A stretch of DNA of 64,000 nt from Alphaproteobacteria bacterium (GCA_016792565.1 JAEUMK010000072.1:48597-112596); one strand, 5' to 3'; shown: positions 39,138-49,786, counted from the stretch's first letter. Notes: generated from the letters alone by a model not told the origin. Made by a program: numbers and translations.

Positions 39138-40717
39138 GGCTTGCGGCTGGTCTGCTGGGCCTGTGCATCGGGCTCGCCTCGGCGCGGGCCGAACCGGCCT
39201 ATCTCTGGCCCGCAGAGATCAAGGCGCGCTGGAGCGCGCAAGACGAGCGCGGCTATGAAGCCTTCGTCGGGGCCATCGCCGCCTCCGACTGCACGACGGT
39301 CGATGCCTGCCTGCGCGGTCCCGCCAACCCGCTGCGAGCCGGCGACCCGCCCGATCTCGCCTTCGGCGCTGACTGCGCGGACCTCGTCTACATGCTGCGG
39401 GCCTACTACGCCTGGAAGAAGGGGCTGCCCTTCGGCTTCGTCAATGCGCTTGAGGCGCGCGACCCCCGAGGCGAGGGCGATTTGCGCTTCACGATGCTGG
39501 GCAACCGCGCCGTTGGCCGTTGGGACGTGACCGCGCATGGCGCCCGCGCCGACATCCGCGTCGTGTTTCACGCCATCCGCGATACCGTTTCGACCGCCAC
39601 GTTTCGCATCGACCCGCGGATCGAGCGCCCGGTCGCGCAGGACTTCTTCTCGCCCGCCATCACCCGCGAGGCGCTGCGGCCCGGCTCGGCCCTCTACAAC
39701 GGCGACGGTCACGTGGTGATCGTCTCCCGCATCGACGAGGCCGGCCGTATCCACTTCCTCGACGCCCACCCCGACATGTCGGTCACCCGCGGCGTCTTCG
39801 GCGGTCAGTTCCAGCGGGGCGATCCGGCCATAGGTGCCGGTTTCCACGCCTGGCGGCCGGTGGCGCTGGTGGATGGCCGCCTCGTCCATGCCGCCAACGA
39901 CCAGATCGCCGGCTTCTCGACCGAGCAGTATTTCGGACCCCTGGCGGCAGCCGACTGGCGAGAGGCCGACTTTTCCGAAGGGGGCCGCAATCTCGACTAT
40001 GTCGAGTTCGCGCGCCGCCGCCTCGCCGACGGCCCGCTGGCCTACGACATACTGGACGAGGCCCGGCTGGGCTTTGGCGGACTCTGCGACGACCTGCGCT
40101 ATCGCGCCCAGGCGGTCGCCGAGGCCGACAGGCTGCTTGTCTATCGCCGGTCCCGTCCCGGACGGCTCGAAGGCGTGACGGCGGACGAGCAGGCGCTCTG
40201 GTTTGCGCTCTCGACGCCGGGCCGCGACCGCCGTCTGCGCAACCACGCCCACCGTGTCGCGGCCGGGCTGCGGCGCCTGATCGGGCTCTATGCCGCCGGC
40301 GATGACGGCGTACGCTACTCTGGCAAAACCCTCCGCCGCGACCTGCGCCGCCTTTTCGATGCCACGGCGCGCTCATGCCTTGTGACTTACACGAACAGCG
40401 ACGGCGATTCTGTGCGGCTCACCTTCCGCGTCGCCCTCGCACGCCTGCCGGACCTCTCGTTCGATCCCTATCACTGCCCCGAACGGCGATGGGGGGCGGC
40501 AGGGCGGGAGCTCTCGCGATGCGACGACGACGGCGTGAAAGCCCGCTGGTACGACGCCCAGGCGCCTCTCAGAGGGCTCGAAGCGGCGTCCGGCCTTCCG
40601 GCCAACCCGACCCTCGAGGAACTTGGTGCCGCCGCCGGCCGGACGACCGCAGCACCCGATTTCGACGCCATCATCGCGACCGCGCCCGACAAGCCGCCCG
40701 GGCGTCGGAAACCCTGA
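39134..40717 (+). CDS. Secreted protein with an NlpC/P60-like catalytic arrangement
   Basis: The protein has 527 residues with a signal peptide ([19 protein letters not shown]). The region 75-215 has an order of residues like papain-like NlpC/P60 peptidases: C81 at the start of a helix ([19 protein letters not shown]), H193 in a strand ([14 protein letters not shown]), and a third polar residue nearby, D210 or H212 (IHFLDAHPD). The C-terminal half is helical with three more cysteines and no known domain. If the reading is right it would cleave peptides or amides in the periplasm, for example in peptidoglycan. It is coupled to the small secreted protein upstream. The catalytic assignment is an inference. 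Confidence 0.75.
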   Translation: MRLAAGLLGLCIGLASARAEPAYLWPAEIKARWSAQDERGYEAFVGAIAASDCTTVDACLRGPANPLRAGDPPDLAFGADCADLVYMLRAYYAWKKGLPFGFVNALEARDPRGEGDLRFTMLGNRAVGRWDVTAHGARADIRVVFHAIRDTVSTATFRIDPRIERPVAQDFFSPAITREALRPGSALYNGDGHVVIVSRIDEAGRIHFLDAHPDMSVTRGVFGGQFQRGDPAIGAGFHAWRPVALVDGRLVHAANDQIAGFSTEQYFGPLAAADWREADFSEGGRNLDYVEFARRRLADGPLAYDILDEARLGFGGLCDDLRYRAQAVAEADRLLVYRRSRPGRLEGVTADEQALWFALSTPGRDRRLRNHAHRVAAGLRRLIGLYAAGDDGVRYSGKTLRRDLRRLFDATARSCLVTYTNSDGDSVRLTFRVALARLPDLSFDPYHCPERRWGAAGRELSRCDDDGVKARWYDAQAPLRGLEAASGLPANPTLEELGAAAGRTTAAPDFDAIIATAPDKPPGRRKP

Positions 40718-40797
40718 TTTGTCAGGGCCGACCGCCTGACATAAAAGACCCGCCCGCAGCCGATTGGCCGCCCTACGAGTCGCCGGAGACGAGTTTC

Positions 40798-42126
40798 ATG
40801 CGCCTGTCGCGCTTCTACATGCCGCTGATGAAGGAAACGCCTGCCGAGGCGCAGATCGTTTCGCACCGGCTGATGCTGCGCGCCGGCTTGATCCGCCAGC
40901 AATCGGCCGGCATCTATGCCTGGCTGCCGCTCGGCAAGCGCGTGCTTGCCAAGATCGAGGGCATCGTTCGCGAGGAGCAGAACCGCGCCGGCGCCGTCGA
41001 GGTGCTGATGCCCACCATCCAGTCGGCCGATCTATGGCGCGAGAGCGGCCGCTACGACGCCTATGGGCCTGAGATGCTGCGCATCGTCGACCGTCACGAC
41101 CGCGAGATGCTCTACGGCCCGACCAACGAGGAGATGATCACCACCATCTTCCGCGACACGGTGAAGTCGTATCGGGCACTTCCGCTCAATCTCTATCACA
41201 TCCAGTGGAAGTTCCGCGACGAGATCCGCCCACGCTTCGGCGTCATGCGCGGCCGCGAGTTCCTGATGAAGGACGCCTATTCGTTCGACATCGACGGTGA
41301 AGCGGCGCGCCGCGCCTATCGCCGCATGTTCATCGCCTATCTGCGCACCTTTGCGCGGATGGGCCTGAAGTCGGTGCCGATGCGCGCCGACACCGGCCCG
41401 ATCGGAGGCGATCTCAGCCACGAGTTCATCATCCTCGCCGACACCGGCGAAAGCCAGGTCTTCTGCCACCGCGATCTGATCGAGATGCCCGTCCCCGGGG
41501 CCGACTTCGACTATGAGGGCGACACCGAAGCCGTCGTCGCCCAGCGCACCTCGCTCTACGCCGCGACCGAGGAGATGCACGACGCCGCCGCCTTCGAGGC
41601 GCTGCCCGAGGACAAGCGCGTCACCGCGCGCGGCATCGAGGTCGGCCACATCTTCTATTTCGGCACGAAATACTCGAAGCCTCTGGGCGCAAAGGTCGCC
41701 GGCCCGGACGGCAACGATGTGCTGGTCGAGATGGGTTCCTACGGCATCGGCGTCTCGCGCCTCGTCGCGGCGATCATCGAGGCGAGCCACGACGAGAACG
41801 GCATCGTCTGGCCGGAAAGCGTTGCGCCCTTCGACCTCGCGCTGGTCAACCTCAAGCCAGGCGACGCGGCGACCGACGAGGCATGCGCGAGAATCTATCG
41901 CGAGCTAGGGGCGGCCGGCCGCGACGTACTCTACGACGATACTGACGAGCGGGTCGGCGCGAAGTTCGCCGCCATGGACCTGATCGGCCTGCCTTGGCAA
42001 CTCATCGTCGGTCCCAAGGGCCTCGCCAAGGGCGAAGTCGAGGTCAAGGACCGGCGCAGCGGTGCGCGCGAGACGCTCACGGTCGAGGCGGCGATCGGTC
42101 GCTTCGCCGCGAAACCGGCCGCTTGA
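40798..42126 (+). CDS. proS: Prolyl-tRNA synthetase
   Basis: A 442-residue class II synthetase. Motif 1 region [19 protein letters not shown], motif 2 [21 protein letters not shown] cited by [12 protein letters not shown], and motif 3 [16 protein letters not shown] are present, then the C-terminal anticodon-binding domain. The editing insert found in E. coli ProS is missing, which is the short form usual in alphaproteobacteria. ATG 40798 is chosen because the conserved RLSRFYMP sequence starts there, not at the much longer upstream frame. The stop shares a base with lolC (TGATG). Confidence 0.96.
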   Translation: MRLSRFYMPLMKETPAEAQIVSHRLMLRAGLIRQQSAGIYAWLPLGKRVLAKIEGIVREEQNRAGAVEVLMPTIQSADLWRESGRYDAYGPEMLRIVDRHDREMLYGPTNEEMITTIFRDTVKSYRALPLNLYHIQWKFRDEIRPRFGVMRGREFLMKDAYSFDIDGEAARRAYRRMFIAYLRTFARMGLKSVPMRADTGPIGGDLSHEFIILADTGESQVFCHRDLIEMPVPGADFDYEGDTEAVVAQRTSLYAATEEMHDAAAFEALPEDKRVTARGIEVGHIFYFGTKYSKPLGAKVAGPDGNDVLVEMGSYGIGVSRLVAAIIEASHDENGIVWPESVAPFDLALVNLKPGDAATDEACARIYRELGAAGRDVLYDDTDERVGAKFAAMDLIGLPWQLIVGPKGLAKGEVEVKDRRSGARETLTVEAAIGRFAAKPAA

Positions 42127-43406
42127 TGGCGACGCGCCCCTTCGCGGCCTTCGAATGGGTTCTGGCGGGGCGCTATCTGCGTGCCCGCAAGCGGGAGCGG
42201 ACCGTCTCCGTCATTTCGGTCATCTCGTTCCTCGGAATCATGTTGGGGGTCGCCACGCTCATCATCGTGATGTCGGTGATGAACGGCTTCCGCACCGAGT
42301 TGCTCTCCAAGATCCTCGGCCTCAACGGCCATGCCGTCGTGCAGACCTATGACGGCATCCCGGACTACGACGCGGCGGCGGCAGCAATCCGTGCGGTGCC
42401 GGGCGTCGTGCGTGCCGTGTCGCTGGTGGACGGTCAGGTGATGGTGCGCGGGCCGGAGGGCGCCACGACTACCGGTGCGCTGGTGCGCGGCATCTCGAAG
42501 GCCGATCTCGCGACCCTCACCGTCGTCTCGAATACGCTGACGCCGGGCTCGCTCGACGCCTTCGAGGGCGGACATGCGATCATCGTCGGCTCGCGGCTCG
42601 CCGACCAGATGGGCCTGCGCCTGGGTGACGGCAGCCTCGTGCCCGGCGCGAAGCTCACCCTCATCGGCGCCGAAGGTCCGGTGACGGCCGTCGGGCCGAC
42701 CACCCGGCGCAAGACCTACGACATCGTCGGCACCTTCACGATCGGCATGTCGGAGTACGATCAGCTCATCATCTTCATGCCGATGGAGCAGGCGCAGCTC
42801 TATTTCCGCAAGGAAGGCCTCGCCACCCAGATCGAGGTGATGGTCGAGCGGCCGGAGATCATTCGCGACTACGTGGCGGGCCTGCGCGAGGCCGGACCGC
42901 CCGGCGCGCGAGTCTCAACTTGGCAGGAGACCAACGCCTCGTTCTTCAATGCGATCCAGGTCGAGCGGACGGTGATGTTCCTTATCCTCACGCTGATCAT
43001 TCTCGTCGCATCGCTCAACATCATCTCCGGCATGATCATGCTGGTGAAGGACAAGGGCCGCGACATCGCCATCCTGCGGACCATGGGCGCGACCCGCGGC
43101 GCGGTGATGCGCGTCTTCCTTATCGCCGGCGCCTCGATCGGCGTCGTCGGGACTCTGGCTGGGGTCGGGCTCGGCCTGCTGTTCGCCGCCAATATCGAGA
43201 ACATCCGCCAGGGCATTTCGGGTCTGCTCGGCGTCCAGCTCTTCGACCCGCTGATCTACTTCCTCAGCCGCCTGCCGGCCGAGGTGCACACCGAGGATGT
43301 GGTGCTGATCGGCGGTCTTGCGCTTGGCCTGTCGCTGCTGGCGACGCTCTATCCGGCCTGGCGCGCCGCGCGGCTCGATCCGGTGGAGGCGCTCCGCTAT
43401 GAGTGA
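42126..43406 (+). CDS. lolC: Lipoprotein-releasing ABC transporter permease LolC/E
   Basis: A 426-residue inner membrane protein of the MacB/FtsX type: one N-terminal membrane segment (SVISFLGIMLGVATLIIVMSV), a large periplasmic domain, then three segments at about 280-420. The conserved KDKGRDIAILRTMGATR coupling region is present. It extracts lipoproteins from the inner membrane and hands them to LolA. It overlaps lolD by eight bases. A single LolC/E protein here suggests a homodimer (LolF type). Confidence 0.94.
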   Translation: MATRPFAAFEWVLAGRYLRARKRERTVSVISVISFLGIMLGVATLIIVMSVMNGFRTELLSKILGLNGHAVVQTYDGIPDYDAAAAAIRAVPGVVRAVSLVDGQVMVRGPEGATTTGALVRGISKADLATLTVVSNTLTPGSLDAFEGGHAIIVGSRLADQMGLRLGDGSLVPGAKLTLIGAEGPVTAVGPTTRRKTYDIVGTFTIGMSEYDQLIIFMPMEQAQLYFRKEGLATQIEVMVERPEIIRDYVAGLREAGPPGARVSTWQETNASFFNAIQVERTVMFLILTLIILVASLNIISGMIMLVKDKGRDIAILRTMGATRGAVMRVFLIAGASIGVVGTLAGVGLGLLFAANIENIRQGISGLLGVQLFDPLIYFLSRLPAEVHTEDVVLIGGLALGLSLLATLYPAWRAARLDPVEALRYE

Positions 43407-44103
43407 CGCCGCCCCACCGGTCCTCGAAATCCGCGATCTGGTGCGAAGCTTCCCGCAGGCGAACGGCGTTCTTGAGGTCTTCAAGGGCGCCAACGCCGTC
43501 ATTCGCCGTGGCGAGATCGTCACGCTCATCGGACCGTCGGGCGCCGGAAAATCCTCGCTGCTGCACATCGCCGGGCTGCTGGAGCCGCCGACCTCGGGCG
43601 AAGTGCTGATCGAGGGGCGTTCGGTCGCGGCATTGTCCGACGCCGAACGTACTGCGATCCGCCGCACGACGCTCGGCTTCGTCTACCAGTTCCACCATCT
43701 GCTGCCGGAGTTCTCGGCCCTTGAGAACGTGATGATGCCCCAGCGCATCGGGGGAGCGAGCTATGAAGCCGCTCGCGCCGAGTCGCTGCGCCTGCTCGAC
43801 CTTGTTGGCCTGACGCCGCGCGCCGATCACCGCCCCGCGCAGCTTTCGGGCGGCGAGCAGCAGCGCGTTGCGATCGCCCGTGCCCTCGCCAACAAGCCAA
43901 GACTGCTGCTGGCCGACGAGCCGACCGGTAATCTCGACCCCAAGACCGCCGAAAAGGTGTTCGACGTCCTGCTTGGTATCGTGCGGGCCGAGGGCCTCGC
44001 GGCTCTGATCGCGACCCACAACCACAAACTGATCAACTACACCGACCGGACTCTGCTTCTGCACGAAGGCAAGCTGGTCGATGGCGGCAAGCTGACGGTC
44101 TGA
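43399..44103 (+). CDS. lolD: Lipoprotein-releasing ABC transporter ATPase LolD
   Basis: A 234-residue ATPase with Walker A GPSGAGKSS, the signature LSGGEQQRVAIARAL, Walker B LLLADEPTGNLD and the H-loop ATHNHKL. The VYQFHHLLPEFSALENV region is typical of LolD. The start ATG 43399 lies in the end of lolC, so production of the two parts is coupled. Confidence 0.96.
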   Translation: MSDAAPPVLEIRDLVRSFPQANGVLEVFKGANAVIRRGEIVTLIGPSGAGKSSLLHIAGLLEPPTSGEVLIEGRSVAALSDAERTAIRRTTLGFVYQFHHLLPEFSALENVMMPQRIGGASYEAARAESLRLLDLVGLTPRADHRPAQLSGGEQQRVAIARALANKPRLLLADEPTGNLDPKTAEKVFDVLLGIVRAEGLAALIATHNHKLINYTDRTLLLHEGKLVDGGKLTV

Positions 44104-44176
44104 AGCGCGGGCGGCGTCGCAATGCCTGTGGATGGCGGCGCGAACCGCGTTCCACCGGCGCGCCGAAAGGGGCATG

Positions 44177-47100
44177 ATGACGGGCCGCCACCCGAGTCCC
44201 CCCATGCCGCCGTTCGTCCATCTTCGCGTCCATTCCGCCTATTCGCTGCTTGAGGGCGCGATCCGGGTGAAGGAACTTGCCGAACTGTGCGCCAAAGGCG
44301 GTATGCCGGCCGTCGCGGTGACGGATACCAACAACCTCTTTGGCGCTGTCGAGATCGCCGACACGGTTGCGGGCAAGGGCGTTCAGCCCATCATGGGGCT
44401 GACCCTCAGTGTCGAACTCGGGCGGGAGAAGGACCGCAACCGATCCGGAGCGGCGACGGAGCGGCCCCAGATCGCGCTGCTGGCTCAGAACGAGACGGGC
44501 TGGCTCAACCTCTCGCGGCTCTCCAGCAAGGCCTATCTCGACATCTCTGCCCCCGACACGCCGCATGTTCCGCTCGCCGTGCTGGAGGCCCACGCGGAGG
44601 GGCTGATCCTTCTCTCCGGCGGTCCGCGCGGCCCCCTCGACCGGTTGATCGCCGAAGGGCGTAGGGACGAGGCCGCTGCGCTCGCGGCACGGCTGGCGGC
44701 TTCCTTCCCGACACGCTTCTATGTCGAATTGCAGCGCCACGGCACGTCGGGCGAGGCGGCGGTCGAGCCGGCGCTGGTCGATATAGCCTACGCTCAGGGC
44801 CTGCCGCTCGTCGCAACCAACGAGTGCTTTTTCGGCGGCCCCGACATGTACGAGCCGCACGACGCGCTGCTGTGCATCGCGGCCGGCCGCTATGTGAACG
44901 AGGAAGACCGGCCGCGCGTGACGCCCGAGCACCGGATGAAGTCGCCTGACGAAATGCTGGCGCTCTTCGCCGATCTCCCTGAGGCGACCGCCAACACGAT
45001 CGAGATCGCCCGCCGCTGCGCCTACCGGCCCGAGAAGCGTAAGCCGATCCTGCCGGCCTATCCGCTGCCCGCTGGCCAGTCGGCGGCGGGCGAGCTGCGC
45101 CGCCTCGCCCATGAGGGCCTTGCGAAACGGCTGGAGACCTATCCGCTGTTCAAGCCGCGCGAGGAATATTTCACGCGCCTCGACTACGAGCTGGACGTCA
45201 TCATCCGCATGGGGTTCGAGGGCTACTTCCTGATCGTCTCGGACTTCATGAAGTGGACGCGCGGGCAGGGGATTCCGGTCGGCGTACGCGGGTCGGGCGC
45301 GACCTCGATCGTCGCCTGGTCGCTCGACATCACTTCGCTCGATCCGCTGCGCTTCAATCTGGTGTTCGAGCGGTTCCTGAACCCGGAGCGCGTCTCGATG
45401 CCGGACTTCGACATCGACTTCTGCCAGGAGCGGCGGGGCGAAGTTATTCGTTACGTCCAGGGCAAGTACGGCCAGGACCGTGTTGCACAGATCATCACCT
45501 TCGGTACGCTGGCCGCGCGTGCCTGCCTGCGCGATGTCGGCCGCGTGCTGCAGATGGGCTACAATTTCGTCGACCGCATCTGCAAGATGGTGCCGAACCA
45601 GCCGGGAAAGCAGATTACGCTGCGCGAGGCGGTGAACGCCGATCCCAAGCTGCGCGACCTCATCCGGGGCGACGAGGGCGTCGCGCGTCTGTTCGAGGTG
45701 GCGCAGAAGCTGGAAGGCCTCTACCGAAACGCCTCCACGCATGCGGCCGGCATCGTCATCGGTGACCGCCCGTTGCCCGAACTCGTGCCGCTCTATCACG
45801 ATCAGAAGGCGGACCTGCCGGCCAGCCAGTTCGACTACAAGGATGCCGAGACGGTCGGCCTCGTGAAATTCGATTTCCTGGGCCTGAAGACGCTCACCGT
45901 CATCGCCGAGACCGAGAAGCTGCTGGCCGCGCGCGGCCTCTCCGTGCGCACCGGCGAGGAAATGGAGTTCGGTGACCGCAAGACCTACGAGATGCTCTCG
46001 CGCGGCGACACGATCGGTGTGTTCCAGCTGGAAAGCCAGGGCATGCGCGACCTCATCCGGAGGCTGAAGCCCGACCGGATCGAGGACATCATCGCGCTTG
46101 TCGCGCTCTATCGTCCGGGCCCGATGGATTCGATCCCCAAATACATTGCCTGCAAGAACGGCAAGGAAGAGGTCACCTATCTCCACCCGGCGCTCGAGCC
46201 CATCCTGAAGGACACCTATGGGGTGATGACCTATCAGGAGGACGTGATGATGATCGCCCGCGAGCTGGCGGGCTACTCGCTGGGCGATGCCGACCTGTTG
46301 CGTCGCGCGATGGGCAAAAAGGACAAGGACGAAATGGCGCGCCAGAAGGCGCGCTTCATCGCCGGTGCGGGTGAGCGCGGTATCGACGCCGAGACGGCCG
46401 ACGAGATCTTTCAACAGGCCGATAAGTTCGCCGGCTACGGATTCAACAAGGGCCACGCGGCGGCCTATGCGCAGGTCGCCTACCAGACCGCCTTCCTCAA
46501 GGCGAACCACCCGGCGGAGTTCCTCTGCGCCTCGATGACGCTCGACATGGGCGACACGACGAAGCTCAACGTCTACCGCCAGGAGGCCGAACGGCTGGGC
46601 ATCCGCGTTCTGCCGCCGGACGTGAACCGCTCGAAGGCCGTGTTCGCGGTTGAGCAGGGCGAGGACGGCAAGCCTGCCATCCGCTATGCGCTGGGAGCAA
46701 TCCGCAATGTCGGACGCGCAGCGATGGAGCGTGTCGCCGCGGCCCGCGCCGAAGGACCGTTCAAGACGTTGTTCGACTTCGCCCGCCGCGTCGACTCGCG
46801 CCTCGTCAACAAGCGGGCGCTTGAGAACCTGGCGGCCGCGGGGGCGTTCGATTCCATCGTGCCCAACCGCGCCCAGGTGACCGCTGCGGCGGAACTGATG
46901 ATCGCCCATTCCGACTCCGAGCAGCGCGAGCGCGAGAGCGGACAGTCGTCGCTGTTCGGTGGCGGGTCCGACGTGAAGGATCCCAAGTTGCCGCTTAAGG
47001 CGGTGTGGGACTCCAGCGAGCGCCTCCAGCGCGAGTTCGAGGCAATCGGCTTCTATCTTTCGGGCCATCCGCTCGACGAGTATGCGGTGCCGCTGCGCCG

Positions 47101-47632
47101 TCTCGGGGTGAAGACCTGGGCGCAGGTCTCCGCGAGCGGCAAGTCGGACGGCGGCGCGGTCCAACTCGCTGGAATCATCCTCGATCGAAAGGACAAGCAG
47201 GCGCGTGAGGGCGGGCGGCCTTATTCCTTTATCCGCCTGTCCGACCAGACGGCAGTATTCGAGACGACGGTGTTCAGCGAGTTGCTGACCGCGAACGACG
47301 ACCTCCTGCGGCCGGGTGCTGCTGTCGTCTTCACGGTGACCATCGATTGGGAGGAAGAGACGGCACGCTTGCGCACGCATGGCGTGAAGAGCCTCGACGA
47401 CGCCGCGAAATCGGCGAGCGCGGGGCTGCGCATCACGGCGGAATCGGCGCGCGCCATGCCGCCGCTGCGCAGCGTGCTGGAGACCCGCAAGGGTAAGGGC
47501 CGCGTCAGCCTCGCGCTCAATCTGGAGGAGGGCCGCACGGTCGAGATCGACATCGGCCGCTATGCCGTCACGCCCGACCTCCGCCGCGCCATCCGCACCT
47601 TGCCGGGCGTGGTCGAAGTGGAAGAAGTCTGA
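44177..47632 (+). CDS. dnaE: DNA polymerase III alpha subunit
   Basis: The replicative polymerase, 1151 residues. In order: PHP domain (FVHLRVHSAYSLLEGAI, AVTDTNNLFGAVE), the polymerase palm with catalytic aspartates in MPDFDIDFCQERR, the fingers with LVALYRPGPMDSIP and YGVMTYQEDVM, a helix-hairpin-helix/beta-binding part, and an OB fold (VQLAGIILDRKD). ATG 44177 is the best-spaced start after AAAGGGG; 44132, 44174 and 44204 are other options. It converges with the next gene, which is six bases away on the other strand. Confidence 0.97.
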   Translation: MTGRHPSPPMPPFVHLRVHSAYSLLEGAIRVKELAELCAKGGMPAVAVTDTNNLFGAVEIADTVAGKGVQPIMGLTLSVELGREKDRNRSGAATERPQIALLAQNETGWLNLSRLSSKAYLDISAPDTPHVPLAVLEAHAEGLILLSGGPRGPLDRLIAEGRRDEAAALAARLAASFPTRFYVELQRHGTSGEAAVEPALVDIAYAQGLPLVATNECFFGGPDMYEPHDALLCIAAGRYVNEEDRPRVTPEHRMKSPDEMLALFADLPEATANTIEIARRCAYRPEKRKPILPAYPLPAGQSAAGELRRLAHEGLAKRLETYPLFKPREEYFTRLDYELDVIIRMGFEGYFLIVSDFMKWTRGQGIPVGVRGSGATSIVAWSLDITSLDPLRFNLVFERFLNPERVSMPDFDIDFCQERRGEVIRYVQGKYGQDRVAQIITFGTLAARACLRDVGRVLQMGYNFVDRICKMVPNQPGKQITLREAVNADPKLRDLIRGDEGVARLFEVAQKLEGLYRNASTHAAGIVIGDRPLPELVPLYHDQKADLPASQFDYKDAETVGLVKFDFLGLKTLTVIAETEKLLAARGLSVRTGEEMEFGDRKTYEMLSRGDTIGVFQLESQGMRDLIRRLKPDRIEDIIALVALYRPGPMDSIPKYIACKNGKEEVTYLHPALEPILKDTYGVMTYQEDVMMIARELAGYSLGDADLLRRAMGKKDKDEMARQKARFIAGAGERGIDAETADEIFQQADKFAGYGFNKGHAAAYAQVAYQTAFLKANHPAEFLCASMTLDMGDTTKLNVYRQEAERLGIRVLPPDVNRSKAVFAVEQGEDGKPAIRYALGAIRNVGRAAMERVAAARAEGPFKTLFDFARRVDSRLVNKRALENLAAAGAFDSIVPNRAQVTAAAELMIAHSDSEQRERESGQSSLFGGGSDVKDPKLPLKAVWDSSERLQREFEAIGFYLSGHPLDEYAVPLRRLGVKTWAQVSASGKSDGGAVQLAGIILDRKDKQAREGGRPYSFIRLSDQTAVFETTVFSELLTANDDLLRPGAAVVFTVTIDWEEETARLRTHGVKSLDDAAKSASAGLRITAESARAMPPLRSVLETRKGKGRVSLALNLEEGRTVEIDIGRYAVTPDLRRAIRTLPGVVEVEEV

Positions 47633-47638
47633 CGGCGG

Positions 47639-48817
47639 TCAGTCGCGCAGCGCGGCTCCCATGCGTTCCAGTGCCGTCGCCAGCCGCGCCGGATCCTGCG
47701 CGAAGCAGAGCCGCAGATAGCTCTCGTCGCGATCGTCGCCGCAGGCGAAGGCCGCGCCGGGCGCAACGCCGACTTTCGTCGTCGCCAGCAGGTTCTTGGC
47801 GAAGCCGATCGAGTCCGTCAGCCCGTCGACATGGATATAGCCGTAGAACGCCCCGCGCGGCTCCACCCATGAAAGCCGGTTTTGCGAGGCGATGAACTCG
47901 CCAAGCAAGCGCCGTCCGGTACGGCAGCGCTCCACCATCTCGGCGATGAATTGGTCACCCTTCTCCAGAGCGGCCACTGCGCCGAACTGCGCGAAGACGG
48001 TGACGCCGGTATTGTTGCTGACGGAAAGCTGCGCCATTGCCGGGGCGAGGCGGCGCGGCGCGATCAGCCAGCCGATGCGCCAGCCGGTCATTGCCCAACT
48101 CTTCGAGAAGGAATTGACCACGAAGACGTTGTCGTCGGGATCGGCGTGGTCGAAGAACGAAGGCGCGCGCTTGGCCTCGTAGAACAGAACCGAATAGACC
48201 TCGTCGGCGATGATGGCGACGCCCCGCCGACGGGCGATCTCCAGCAGCGCCGCGATCTCGGCGTCGCTGATGACCCATCCCGTCGGGTTTCCGGGCGTGC
48301 CGATGAAGAGCGCCTTGGTCTGGGGCCCGATCGCCGCCTCGATCTTGTTCAGGTCCAAAGACCAGGCGCCTTTGGCTCCATCGTGGTCGAGCCGGACATA
48401 GCGCGGCGTGCCGCCGGCCGCCTCGATGGCTTGGCTGATGTTGGGCCACATCGGACCGAGGACGATTACCTCGTCGCCTGTCCGGACGCAGGTCTGCAGT
48501 GCTGTCAGGACGCAGAGCATCGCTGCGCCCGGCACCCAGACGCGCTCCAGCTCCGGCCGAACCCCGTACCAGCGCTCGGTCCAGTCCTGCAGCGCAGCCC
48601 TGAGCCGGGGATGGCCCCCGGCCGAGGTGTAGAAGGTGTAGCCCTCGTCCAGCGCCTGCTTGGCCGCGTCGCGAATGAAGGCGGGCGTCACGAGATCGGT
48701 TTCCCCGAACCACAGGGGGATGATTCCGGGATCGCCGAGCCCGAGGCGGGACACTTCCGCGATGGCGTTGGGCCGGAAGCGCAGCATTTCGGCGCGGATC
48801 GGGTCGCGGACGGTCAA
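47639..48817 (-). CDS. Class I/II aminotransferase
   Basis: A 392-residue fold-type I PLP enzyme. Motifs are GTPGNPTGWVIS, ADEVYSVLFY and the PLP lysine in VVNSFSKSWAMTGWRIGWL, with the substrate-binding arginine in ESYLRLCFA. It is similar in form to aspartate/aromatic aminotransferases, but the substrate cannot be read from sequence. It is the only minus-strand CDS in the window. It converges on dnaE with no visible terminator between them, and diverges from rpsB. Confidence 0.93.
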   Translation of the reverse strand: MTVRDPIRAEMLRFRPNAIAEVSRLGLGDPGIIPLWFGETDLVTPAFIRDAAKQALDEGYTFYTSAGGHPRLRAALQDWTERWYGVRPELERVWVPGAAMLCVLTALQTCVRTGDEVIVLGPMWPNISQAIEAAGGTPRYVRLDHDGAKGAWSLDLNKIEAAIGPQTKALFIGTPGNPTGWVISDAEIAALLEIARRRGVAIIADEVYSVLFYEAKRAPSFFDHADPDDNVFVVNSFSKSWAMTGWRIGWLIAPRRLAPAMAQLSVSNNTGVTVFAQFGAVAALEKGDQFIAEMVERCRTGRRLLGEFIASQNRLSWVEPRGAFYGYIHVDGLTDSIGFAKNLLATTKVGVAPGAAFACGDDRDESYLRLCFAQDPARLATALERMGAALRD

Positions 48818-48866
48818 TTCGGGGGCTCCGGAGGCGGAAAACGGGGATTTTTATCGGACTTAAGGG

Positions 48867-48895
48867 TTGCGCGGGGCAGGCGAGGGCCGTATAAG
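48867..48895 (+). promoter_or_regulatory. rpsB promoter
   Basis: TTGCGC (48867-48872), a 17-base spacer and TATAAG (48890-48895), on the + strand, divergent to the aminotransferase. Transcription would start near 48902, leaving a leader of about 120 bases. Confidence 0.65.
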
Positions 48896-48901
48896 CCCCG
48901 C

Positions 48902-49021
48902 CATCTCACACGCGGTCAAGGCGTGGGGACGGGCCTGTCCCCGATCCTCGCCTACCTTCCGGTGACGGCAGGTGCCGTCATTTGGGCCGCGGCGGAACAA
49001 CCGGTCAAGGAGTGACGGCAC
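48902..49021 (+). promoter_or_regulatory. Structured rpsB leader, possible autoregulatory site
   Basis: Two hairpins lie in the leader. GGGGAC/GTCCCC spans 48925-48942. TGACGGCA/TGCCGTCA spans 48963-48980 and is followed by TTT. GGTCAAGGAGTGACGG gives the ribosome binding site just before the ATG. Ribosomal protein S2 represses its own operon in other bacteria. Whether this leader is the target is an inference. Confidence 0.4.
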
Positions 49022-49786
49022 ATGGCTTTGCCGAATTTTTCCATGCGCGATCTGCTCGAAGCGGGCGCCCATTTCGGACACCAGACGCATCGCTGGAACC
49101 CGAAGATGGAGCCCTACATCTTCGGCGCGCGTAACAACATCCACATCATCGACCTCGCCCAGACGGTGCCCCTGCTTCACCAGGCCCTGCTGCAGGTGAA
49201 GAAGACGGCCGCCGCGGGCGGGCGCATCCTCTTCGTCGGCACCAAGCGCCAGGCGTCCGAGCCGATCGCCGATGCCGCCAAGCGCTCGGCCCAGTACTAC
49301 GTCAACCACCGTTGGCTCGGCGGCACGCTGACCAACTGGCAGACGATTTCCAACTCGATCAAGCGCCTGCGCCAGCTGGAAGAGACGCTCGATGCCGGCG
49401 CCGTGGGCCTCACCAAGCGCGAGGCGCTGGAGCGCCAGCGCGATCGCGAGAAGCTCGAGCGTTCGCTCGGCGGCATCAAGGAAATGGGCGGCCTGCCGGA
49501 CCTCCTCTTCGTGATCGACACGAACAAGGAGGCCATCGCCATCGCCGAGGCCCGCAAGCTGGGCATCCCGGTCGTGGCGATCCTCGACTCCAACTGCGAT
49601 CCGGACGGCATCTCGTTCCCGATCCCGGCCAATGACGATGCCGCCCGCGCCATCTCGCTCTATTGCGATCTGGTCGCCCGCTCGATCGTCGATGGCCTGT
49701 CGGAGAGCCAGGGCGCCTCGGGCGTCGATCTGGGCGCGTCGGAAGAAGCCCCGGTCGAGGACCTGCCGAGCATCGAAGCCGCCTGA
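49022..49786 (+). CDS. rpsB: 30S ribosomal protein S2
   Basis: The protein has 254 residues. Family signatures [22 protein letters not shown] cited by [42 protein letters not shown] and [14 protein letters not shown] are intact. The acidic C-terminal tail ([17 protein letters not shown] form) is typical of alphaproteobacteria. It heads the rpsB-tsf-pyrH-frr block. A strong hairpin separates it from tsf. Confidence 0.98.
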   Translation: MALPNFSMRDLLEAGAHFGHQTHRWNPKMEPYIFGARNNIHIIDLAQTVPLLHQALLQVKKTAAAGGRILFVGTKRQASEPIADAAKRSAQYYVNHRWLGGTLTNWQTISNSIKRLRQLEETLDAGAVGLTKREALERQRDREKLERSLGGIKEMGGLPDLLFVIDTNKEAIAIAEARKLGIPVVAILDSNCDPDGISFPIPANDDAARAISLYCDLVARSIVDGLSESQGASGVDLGASEEAPVEDLPSIEAA

